Below are positions 34,701 to 43,100 of a stretch of DNA of 64,000 bases, piece by piece. Under the pieces are notes generated by a model. It ran no database searches, had not been told where the DNA came from, and saw only the letters and a program-made list of their open reading frames with translations. Position numbers and translations under genes: made by a program. This DNA is from Bostrychus sinensis (taxonomy: Eukaryota; Chordata; Actinopteri; Gobiiformes; Eleotridae): the NCBI GenBank assembly GCA_020698575.1, contig CM036255.1, positions 33,611,911 to 33,675,910 of the forward strand, given 5' to 3'. Each line of letters starts with the position of its first letter. Position 1 is the stretch's first letter.

Positions 34701-34902
34701 GTGTGGAGATTTGTGAAGCATTTTCCTTAGATATCATTTGGGCTTTTATTTGTGGTATGAGCGCTTTGATTTTATTGACGACCGTTTTGCGCTCATTCTG
34801 AAGCCTCTCAAATTTGTTTTCCAGCGCCTTTGCAGTTAATTTGACTTCCCTTTTTTCACTTTCCATATTTGGACATTTGGCAGTATTACCCGTTGGACTC
34901 AT
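28768..34902 (-). CDS. BEL/Pao Gag-Pol polyprotein, 2044 aa, intact
   Basis: A single open frame starts MSPTGNTAKCPNMESEK. Order of parts: N-terminal coiled-coil, Glu/Lys-rich region (to about residue 260); Gag-like DUF1759 region (about 370-550); Cys/His zinc knuckles (about 625-690, CYSCLCKGHISKECH); retropepsin-like domain with LDQGS near residue 741 (family active site usually D-S/T-G, here DQG); reverse transcriptase with YVDD near 1158; Pao-type peptidase A17/RNase H region with HFCDASEDG near 1337 and FWTDSAS near 1414; integrase HHCC finger near 1685; integrase core with GVDYFGP near 1750, SDNGTNF near 1812 and GPWERL near 1860; C-terminal DUF5641 to the end. No stop or frameshift is visible. 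It provides proteins for the element's own copying and integration, not a host function. Confidence 0.93.
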   Translation of the reverse strand: MSPTGNTAKCPNMESEKREVKLTAKALENKFERLQNERKTVVNKIKALIPQIKAQMISKENASQISTLLDNVNTLCEKATSLHNELLPLLPEVELEKQKEWFSSIMEYTDAFKDQVKVWIQENLHTVNDNTNDATSTELPLGTDNLCMLLPFTEHDPQDDVQPSDSVSNTGSRRTRSHHSAASSRSSARWKAEADLAALAARQRLLQERHSLEEEEERLRKRKELFQLDSEIAEQMAKLSVIKSKSSISSKKSRVSDGINSYLEKKASKQQQQLNVKATEFIPSPPVKPKEHTYASTKSTTRLKVTSSSAPDVSQPPVPFEPQHYSLSLQNPETTLTQHGNVFCENVGLIKDNGVLDIMKRQNEITSLLIQQQCLSALPKREIPIFDGNPLKYHTFMRAFENGVECNTNNNCDRLYFLEQYTKGHAKELVRSCQYIDSDRGYTRAKALLKEHYGNEQKVASAYMERALSWPQIKTEDVRSLQEYSLFLQGCCNAMEDVQYLHDLDTPSNMLDIIKKLPYKMRDRWRSHACDLQEKNNRRAKFIDITNFVGKQVKILTDPVFGNIQDTPTSIKSVSKPKSQSRSGIKGSSFATTIDPVERKPQSGNKVKDTHHGGKGTCPWCIGGHTLEVCAQFERMAHKEKIGFLKGNGFCYSCLCKGHISKECHKRISCLKCGLKHPTVLHKDNVSNSDQTERNNREAVGNTLVSSGLTGAGEQDCKLPIVPVQVKAKKGSKIINTYAFLDQGSTAVFCTEGLMHRLHLTGRRTSILLRTMGQEKVVSSHIVPELEVAALEGENFIELQRAYTQESMPVHQGNIPTEKDLRKWPHLRHLALPQIDAEIELLIGTNVPKAMEPLEVIRSVDDGPYAIRTVLGWTVNGPLTGSSGQAIDCEPVTVNRVSVINLEELWQQQFKNDFPESTRDEQPGLSREDQKFLELVTTSAKHLDGHYQICLPLREPDVIMPNNKKVVEQRLQNLKRRLQRDPLFYTEYTTFMNDLLMKGYAERVPEGELDRSDGKVWYIPHHGVHHPVKGKLRIVFDCGASYKGKSLNEQLLQGPDLTSSLIGVVTRFRKEPVVIMADIEAMFHQVKVPSEDADLLRFLWWPQGDLSQAPAEFRMKVHLFGATSSPSCANFALRKCTEDFGHEFKKETVDKILHCFYVDDCLVSVQTEKEAVSLYSELVSLCTKGGFCLTKWLSNRPGVLETIPETNRAKGVMKLDFEQLSLPVERVLGVEWCIQSDMFKFKIVLKERPLTRRGILSTVSSIYDPLGMLSPVVLVAKLILRDLCRRAVGWDELIPETASRDWLNWIQGLHLLDNFRLNRCLQPLEFGNVITAQLHHFCDASEDGYGSVTYLLLQNEHLQKHCAFIMGKSRVAPLKAVTIPRLELVAATMASRIDVLWRKELHMTLQDSVFWTDSASVLKYIRNKTTRFKVFVVNRVAEILKSSRPDQWKYVNTGSNPADAASRGVKVEKFLKDTAWTSGPHFLCQFEKEWPVSPETDSDLSPEDPELKNTITVSVLGTGEDPTTYLVHYFSSWVCLRRSVAWILRYKVWLLACHRKRKQLKAAYAQGDLRMEQQNNLEEEMKSVQGTFVKRCLTVEDINDAELAIIRFCQEKRFPEELKSLKRGQSIRKTSHLYSLCPRLEDGILRVGGRLSRSSMPIESKHPIILAKELHISTLLLRHIHKEVGHSGRNHMLSKIREKYWITGVSTAIKGILSKCTVCRRQNASPVCQQMADLPKERIQPDEPPFTCVGVDYFGPFEVKSRRSIGKKYGVIFTCLALKAVHIEVAPSLDTDSFINALRRFIARRGQVRELRSDNGTNFIGAERELKLAIEQWNQAQVNDMLLQKGIKWTFNPPAGSHHGGPWERLIRSVKKVLNSTLRVQHLDEEGLHTVLCEVEAIFNSRPITKASTDPNDLEALTPNHLLLLKNLPSLPPGEFQATDLYATRRWKQVQYMSDLFWKRWTKEYLPQLQERQRWTGVRRNLIPGDIVVIMDSTAPRNSWVLGRVLETFPDRKGFVRQVRIKTKTSCLDRPISKVCLLLEAEAT

Positions 34903-35356
34903 TTCGTTTTTGACTTGTTTTCACATGGACCACAGCAATCAAAGTCAGAAAGCTCATCCAAAATTTGTGCACATTGCATTTAAAATACAAACGTTTCAAC
35001 AGCGTGGTATCCAGACAACGTCAACGCCGCACATTAACACCACAAAGTTCCGACATCAGCTTCACCAAACCAAACACGGAGAAATAGCGCCGCCACTAGT
35101 GCATTAATTAATTGCAACTCGCATCCATTCCATCCAACGTCCTCAGACACTGCCCATCAGCATCAACTGGATTCCTCAATCCAGAAAGATATATAAAAAA
35201 CAGGTAAGCTTACCTGTGTTCAGGTGAATGAATGGCGTGGTGTGTGGTACTTAGCTACTCCTTTGTTCTCCTGCTAACGCTTGGCTTGTGGCCTGGTCCT
35301 TTGGCGCTCGTGCGGCGTGATGCTTTTCATGGAATGCCGTAATTTTTGTTGACTAA

Positions 35357-35778
35357 TGTAGCGGCTTCCAAATAAATCCTTTTAAATAGCCGCTGAGAGG
35401 TTGAGTTTGGGTCCTGTACATAAATTTGCGACGCGCTATAGGAAGGCTTGTTATCAAACAGAGAGGCTGGATCCAGGATGCGTTTCCGTAGGTTTATTAA
35501 AACGACATACAGCTATCACAGCGACCAGGATAGTGCACAGCTAACATATTGGAAATATGAATACTTGACTGATGAAACCAGAGTAGAAGCGGTCAACAAA
35601 AATTACGGCTACCCAACTCTTCCTCTCTCCTCCTCCTTGTCACAGGTAAGTGCGCGTCCTTTCAAACCTCCGCCCATACACACCTATGCCCACGTGACCC
35701 CCCGCCTCACCGGGAAAGCAGACACTCACACAAACACACACAGTGCACCTATGCACCAACCTATACATGTCTCCTACA
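35357..35778 (-). repeat. BEL/Pao 5' LTR
   Basis: 422-bp direct repeat, identical to the left copy. Promoter activity would run leftwards (- strand). Confidence 0.93.
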
Positions 35779-36780
35779 CCAGGATTAAACCAGGACTAAA
35801 CCAGGATTAAACCAGAACTAAACCAGGATTAAACCAAGACTAAACCAGGATTAAACCAAGACTAAAGCAGGATTAAACCAAGACTAAACCAGGCCTGGAA
35901 AAGGTCTAAACCAGGACTAAACCAGGATTAAACCAGAACTAAACCAGGATTAAACCAGAACTAAACCAGGATTAAACCAGAACTAAACCAGGATTAAACC
36001 AAGACTAAAGCAGGATTAAACCAAGACTAAACCAGGCCTGGAAAAGGTCTAAACCAGGACTAAACCAGGATTAAACCAGAACTAAACCAGGATTAAACCA
36101 GAACTAAACCAGGATTAAACCAGAACTAAACCAGGATTAAACCAAGACTAAACCAGGATTAAACCAGGACTAAACCAGGATTAAACCAGAACTAAACCAG
36201 GATTAAACCAGAACTAAACCAGGATTAAATCAGAACTAAACCAGGATTAAACCAAGACTAAACCAGGCCTGGAAAAGGTCCAAACCAGGACTAAACCAGG
36301 ATTAAACCAGAACTAAACCAGGATTAAACCAAGACTAAACCAGGATTAAACCAAGACTAAAGCAGGATTAAACCAAGACTAAACCAGGCCTGGAAAAGGT
36401 CTAAACCAGGATTAAACCAGAACTAAACCAGGATTAAACCAGAACTAAACCAGGATTAAACCAGAACTAAACCAGGATTAAACCAAGACTAAACCAGGAT
36501 TAAACCAAGACTAAACCAGGCCTGGAAAAGGTCCAAACCAGGTCTAAACCAAGGCTAAAAACTCATCTAAACCAAGATCACTTTGGTCCAAACCTGGTTT
36601 AAATCAGAACTAAACCAAAACCAATTAAGATACAAATCTAAAACCAGTCTAAACAATAGCTGGTCTAATCTAGTGAGGACTAAACCAGGATTAAACCAAG
36701 ACTAAACCAGGCCTGGAAAAGGTCCAAACCAGGTCCAAACCAGGACAAAACCAGGATTAAACCAAGGCTAAACCTGGCTT
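35779..36780 (+). repeat. Intergenic 22-bp minisatellite, right part
   Basis: Continuation of the left array with the same 22-bp dimers and the same aggcctggaaaagg spacer every 120-200 bp. It fades into single diverged units by about 36780. Confidence 0.95.
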
Positions 36781-37120
36781 TACCTTAACCTGACTTTACT
36801 TAAACCAGTTTATCTGAGCTTTCCTCCGCTCGTGTTAATCGGCAAAGAACAGAATCAAACTAAAACCGCTTTGACTGAAAAGAACTGAAACTAGGTCTGA
36901 TCCAGGTCTGATCCAGAACTTAAGCCTGAAGTGTGAACCCGGCTCTGTCCTCTGGTCACATGACTCTCTCTCTGCCTCTCTGTCTCAGCTCTGCCTCGCT
37001 CTCTGCTCACTCCTCTCTGGACGTCTCCTCAGCTGCGTCTCTCTCACAGACCTCTGGTTACTCCATCGCTGTAATCCAGGGTTAAAGAATCTGGGTTTAG
37101 TCCTGGTTTGGGTCTTGAAC
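36781..37120 (+). promoter_or_regulatory. scgn: scgn upstream / 5' UTR region
   Basis: This stretch lies between the intergenic minisatellite and the scgn ATG. I see no TATA box at a convincing distance. It contains a CT-rich block (about 36960-37040) ending in ctgtctcag-like sequence that could be a 5'-UTR intron acceptor. A reverse-oriented copy of the minisatellite core (gtttagtcctggttt) begins at about 37096, a few bases before the start codon. Confidence 0.4.
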
Positions 37121-40100
37121 ATGGACCGAGCTCTGGACCCAGTCTTGGACCGTCTGGACGCGGCGAGTTTTCTACAGATCTGGCAACACTTTGACATCCA
37201 CGGTACGGAAAAGTTCTTTTATTCTAACGGAATTACTGTGGTGTGTGTTTTTACAGAGACGTGGCTAAGAGATAAAAGCTGGACGTTTTCTTTGGGCTGC
37301 AACAGATTTGAGAGACAGAAGTGTGTTTTATGTTTTGTAAAAAATTGTAATTAATCAGTCGCATTACTGGGGGTCACAATGGCAGAGTGGTTAGCAGGGC
37401 TGGGTACAGTTAAACAATACCTTTGTGGTATCAAAAGAAAAGTTACAATACTACTGAAAAAAATTCAATACCAAGTTTCAATCCCTAGTGGGACCTTTAA
37501 TGTTCCTTTGCATGAATCAAACAAATAACTGAATAAATCATACACACTACTGGTTTTAACTTACAGCTAAGAAGTGTCTTTTATTGAATATTATTGTGTT
37601 TTATGATTGTAGGAGATGAATTAGCTCATTCCCTCCTTAAATTTACCAAAATCCCACACAGACCCCAACAATACAACTTCCCTCCATCCCAAATTTTATT
37701 TTCATGTTTTCCTCCATATATTTCTATAAAAACATTACAAAAGACACTGACTATTGGCTAAAAAGTGCTTTAAAGTTAGATTTTTAAACAAATACACTGT
37801 AAAAAATAATAAAATGCTGCAAAAACTCAATAACTCAAGGCAAAGGATCCCTCAAGATTTTTGGGGCCAACTCAAAATCTCAAGTTTTCCACACTTTCAC
37901 TTCATTTGATGTTCATACGTCTAAAAACTTTTCTAATTTTTAAGTTTTTCTCTTATTATTTTTTTACTCATCTTACAGCCAACTTACAGAGTTCAGAAAA
38001 AGTGATTCTTTTGTTAAATGTAGTATATTTAGTTTTTATTATTATCAATAATACTTTTTCTGAACAGTGGAGTCAGCTGCTGTAAGATGAGCTGGAAAAA
38101 ATAAAGATAAGGAGGAAAAACTTAAAATTTAAAAAGTTTTTAGATGTATGAACGTTAAATTTGGTGAGTAAAAAAATATTAGTTGTTGAAAACTTGAGAT
38201 TTTGAGTTGATCACCAAAACTCAATCCTGTTGTTTTGAGTTTTTGAAGCATTGTTTTTTACAGTGCATTTCAAACTCAATTTCTTTTCATTTACTTAACT
38301 TAGACAACCTCTGGGGCCCCCCTGCAGTACCTTCGCGGACCCCCAGGGGGCTCCGGACCCCACTTTGGGAACCGCTGTTGTAAACAATAAGATGTTAAAG
38401 TGCAAATGATACAAGGCGCACTAGGTTACAGTAAAAAATATTGAATATTATTGTGTTTTGTGAATGTAGAAGATGAATTAGCTCACCATAGAAACCAGAG
38501 AAAGTATGGCTCAGGCACCGGGATCGAAAACCAGGGATCGTTTAAGAACTGGGATCAAAAAAATCTGAACGGCACCCAGCTCTGGTGTTGGTGCTCCTGC
38601 CTCTCAGTAAGAAGGTCATGGGTTTGATCCACGGTGAGGGCATGTCCTCCCCGTGTTACTGCGGCAGAGTGGTTAGCCTGTCTCCTGCCGTCTCTCAGTG
38701 AGGAGGAGGTTGTCGGTGTGACTCCTGACCTCTGTGTGAGCGTGCCCCTGTCCAGGCTGTGCCCCGCCTCAGGCCCAAAGATAAAAATGCTTAAAAAAAA
38801 AGATGAATAATTAATAGTTTTGCTCTAAAGTCCACTCATCTGTATTCACTGTATATTTTTACTTTAGGTTAACTCAAAATCAAAGACACGAAACTAGTAC
38901 AACTTATATTATTACTGTCGAATGTTAATGTAGTACTCAGTACTGTCTGCTGTAGATTGGTATTGCTCTTTATTGAACATAAAAATACAATACACATTAA
39001 CAAAAAATCCCCAAAAATTAGAGTTTAAGGTATACAGTAAACAGATATAAAATACTGTATTTTCCGGACAATAAGTTGCTCCAGAGTATAAGTCGCAGTA
39101 GCCAAAAAATGCATAATGAAGAACAAAAAAAAACATATATATTTTGGGGGAAATTGCTAATTTTTGGGGGGAAATTTATTTTACAAAATCCAACACCAAG
39201 ATCAGACATTTCATGTTGAAAGGCAAGTTATAGTAATAATAGAATAGAGAACAACAGCTGAATAGGTGTGCGCTATGCTAACGTAACACATTGATGGTTA
39301 TTCAGCTACATGAAGCATAAACAACGAACTGAATAGGTGTCTCGTATGTTAACGTAATATATTAACAGTTATTCACATAACTATAGCATAAAGAACATAA
39401 TATAACAAGTTCACCAAACTCACCATCTCACTCCTAATCGCTAAATCCTTTAAATTCTTCATCCTCGGTGTCGCTTCTGAACAACTCCGCCAACTCCGGA
39501 GGTAGACGAAGCGCCGCTTCCTCCTCTGCGTGGCTGTCGTCAGACTCAGCATCAGTTCCATTTCCAATTATTCCGCTCTTTCTCAGTTGTCTTTATAGCC
39601 TAAGTTGTTAGTGGTAATGTTTACATTTTAAATTGTCAGTGGTACAGGTGCAGCAGATGCTGGTACACAAGCCTAGAGCGCCCTCTAACCAACACCTGAA
39701 ATATTTTAATATATAAGTCACACCTGAGTATACGTCACACCCCGAGCCAGACGATGGAAAAAAGTGTGACTTATAGTCTGGAGAATATGGTAATATTGCT
39801 CTAAACTCCACTCGTTTAGGTTAACTCAATATCAAAGACAAAAACTAGCAGAACTTATATTATTACTGTCGAATGTTAGTGTACGGTCTCCAGCATTGTC
39901 TGCTGTAGATTGCTCCTTAGTGAATGAACGCATGAATGAATTTATTGAACATATAAATACAATACACATTAACGTCTGTGAAGACTCATCCAGGGAACTG
40001 TATCACAACAAAAAGTTAAAAAAACAGTCATCAGGATTTGATTTTAAAAGACTTTGTAAAGCGAAATTCTAACAGGACAAGATCTGGTTCTAGAGGCGAG

Positions 40101-43100
40101 CGTCTGGTGCCTTTTAGTAAAAGTTTGTTTGGGCAGCCATCATTTTCTTATCGAGCAGCTCAAACTTGGAATACAAACCTGAGAACTGACACTAACATCA
40201 TTTACTAAAGCCTTGAAAAAATGGTTACTGAAAGGACAAAACTGTAATCATAATTTGTAGACTACTATTGTTGATAAATATGGGAGATGTGCAAAGAATT
40301 TGGGGTCGGGGGGTAATCTACAACAGCATTTTAGGTACAGAAGAAAAAACAAACAAAAAACATGCAGTATTAGCACTTAATTTTATATCTTGTTAATGAA
40401 TTACATGCATGGTGCTGAAAGTGTTGATGATAGAGTTTTAGTATTGTCATACAGTGTATTTGTATATTTGTTGTTTGTTGTTTGTTGTTTGTCCCCTGTC
40501 CTTCAGTGTTGACATGAACCTGCCCAGGGACTAGAGATGGAACTTAGGTTATAATCTCACATATTTACGTGTCAAATGTTCATTAATATGTATCGTCCCT
40601 TTACAAATAAATAAATAAACAATTTAGAAAATGAAGTTGAAGACGTTTCACCTCTTATCCAAGAGGCTTTCACAATTCATGAATTCATGAAATCAACTCA
40701 GAATTGAGAAAGCCTCTTGGATAAAAGGTGAAACGACTGCTTTTTTTACTTTTTGTTGCAATACACGTTAAAAAAAAATCCCCCAAAATTAGAGTTTAAG
40801 GTATGCAGTAAACAGATATAAAATAATTTTACGTTCAAAATGAGCAGAAAGAAGCAAAGCGTATTTATTTCTAGCCCTTTTATACATTTTTTATCATTCA
40901 TTCATTCATTCATTCATTCATTCATGTTCTTCCGCTTATTCCTGTTAGGAGTCACAGCTACTGGAGCCTGTCCCAGTAACTTTGGGCCTTAGGCGGGGGC
41001 CAGAGCCTCAGAGCTGACACAGAGACGAACAGACAACCATTCACTCTCACATTCATTCACTAGGGGACCATTAGATTCACCACTTCACCCTAACACAGCC
41101 ATTCCCAAAGTCAACTTCATATTTCTTCAACGTCATGTTTATGTTTATTTTATTTTATTTAATATGGCACAGTGCACATTCATTAACATAATGTCATGTT
41201 TTTCTCCATAAATTTCTATAAAAACCTCACAAAAAGCCCTGACTGTTGATTATACATTGTTTTAAAGTCATAGTTTTAAACAAGTTTATAACTAATAAAG
41301 CAAGTAATTCATTTAAACTCTAGTTATTTTTATGTACTTAACATAGACAGCCTCTGGGGGCCCCCCTGCAATACCTTCGCAGACCCTCAGGGGGCCCCTG
41401 ACCCCACACCTGCCCTAACACAGAGCCCACGATAACTTTTTTTTTGTTTTTATCTTATTCATGATCACAATCGGAAACGTTTAAGGACAAAATCTCCTCA
41501 ATCTCCTCGGTTTTCAAACAATAGCTGCGCCTAAAAAAGTGTCACAGTGGCCCCGCCCCTGTCCAACGAGACCCCCCCCCCCAGATTTCAGATCAGAGAC
41601 AGCGTCCCCAGAGTCCCAGCTGAGGACAGAACCAGGACAGGACCTGAGCAGTGAGGGGTGGGACATGTCGTTTATTTAACGGCTTTGGTTTATTTGCAGA
41701 CAACGGTTACATCGAGGGAAAGGAGCTGGACGCATTTTTCCATCACATGCTGCAAAAACTGGGCATGAAGGTAACAAAACTTCACTCATGTATCTGTACA
41801 AATACTCACCAGGCTCTGGTTAGAAGAATGTGCTGATAAACCTGAGTTAAAGCTCCCATTGCTCATTAATTAAACTGTTCTTTTACTGAAGCTAAAATAA
41901 CGAGCTAACTGCTGATGGTTTGGAGCGTGATTTATTTCTGCTGCACATTTTACCAACACAGTTTCCAAAGTGTTGCACAAGATTATAAAACTATAAATAA
42001 ATAAATGAATAAATGCTCCATTTAACCTTGCTAGCCTTCATTAAAACAATTAAAAAATAAAATCAAATAAGAGCAATACACTAAAAAGCAATAAATATGT
42101 AAAAACAAAACAAAAATAAAAACAATAAAAGACACAGGACCACACAACTCATGCGAGTTATCGTATTTTCCAGCCTATAAGTGGCTCTGGAGTATAAGTG
42201 GCAGTAGCCAAAAAATCCATAATGAAGAAGAAAAAAAACGTATATAAGTCACACTGGACTATAAGTTGGATTTTTGGGGGGAAATTTATTTTACAAAATC
42301 CGACACCAAGAACAGACATTTCATGTTGAAAGGCAAGTTATAGTAATAATAGAATAGAGAACAACAGCTGAATAGGTGTGCGCTATGCTAACGTAACACA
42401 TTGATGGTTATTCAGCTACATGAAGCATAAACAACGAACTGAATAGGTGTCTCGTATGTTAACGTAATATATTAACAGTTATTCACATAACTATAGCATA
42501 AAGAACATAATATAACAAGTTCACCAAACTCACCATCTCACTCCTAATCGCTAAATCCTTTAAATTCTTCATCCTCGGTGTCGCTTCTGAACAACTCCGC
42601 CAACTCCGGAGGTAGACGAAGTGCCGCTTCCTCCTCTGCGTGGCTGTCGTCAGACTCAGCATCAGTTCCATTTCCAATTATTCCGCTCTTTCTCAGTTGT
42701 CTTTATAGCCTAAGTTGTTGTTGGTAATGTTTACATTTTAAATTGTCAGTGGTACAGGTGCAGCAGATGCTGGTACACAAGCCTAGAGCGCCCTCTAACC
42801 AACACCTGAAATATTTTAATATATAAGTCACACCTGAGTATACGTCGCACCCCGAGCCAGACGATGGAAAAAGTGTGACCTATAGTCTCGAAAATACGGT
42901 AAAAGCCAGAAAATAAAAGTGGGTCTTAAGATGAGACTTAAAACATTCGACTGTGGGGGCCGTTCTGACGTGGGACGGGGGCAGAGTGTTCCAAAGTCTT
43001 GGGCCGACCACAGAGAAGGCCCGGGCTTCCTGGTTTTAGGTCTGGTCTTAGGAACCTGGAGCTGGCCCTCGGACCTCAGTGAACGCTCCGGTGTTTGTGT

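Larger units (their letters stand above)
28055..35778 (-). mobile_element. Full-length BEL/Pao LTR retrotransposon, identical LTRs
   Basis: The element is 7724 bp. LTRs at 28055-28476 and 35357-35778 are each 422 bp, start TGT and end ACA, and I found no difference between them by eye. Coding is on the - strand, so 35357-35778 is the 5' LTR. The 5-bp sequence ccagg flanks both sides (28050-28054, 35779-35783), fitting the family's target-site duplication, although the target array carries ccagg in every unit. One uninterrupted gag-pol frame fills the interior. Leader: 34903-35356; 3' untranslated part: 28477-28767. No standard tRNA primer site was recognised just inside the 5' LTR. Confidence 0.95.
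37366..38790 (+). mobile_element. SINE split by a nested insertion
   Basis: A tRNA-like SINE head (ggcagagtggttag) ends at 37394. It resumes at 38585 with the rest of the head (cctctcagtaag, then gggtttgatcc) and a decayed body to about 38790. The gap is the insertion 37395-38584. Confidence 0.7.

Noticed and set aside
39373..42677. Two near-identical 64-codon frames as a duplicated small gene
   Set aside because: They lie inside two copies of a MITE with inverted ends; similarity is due to the element.
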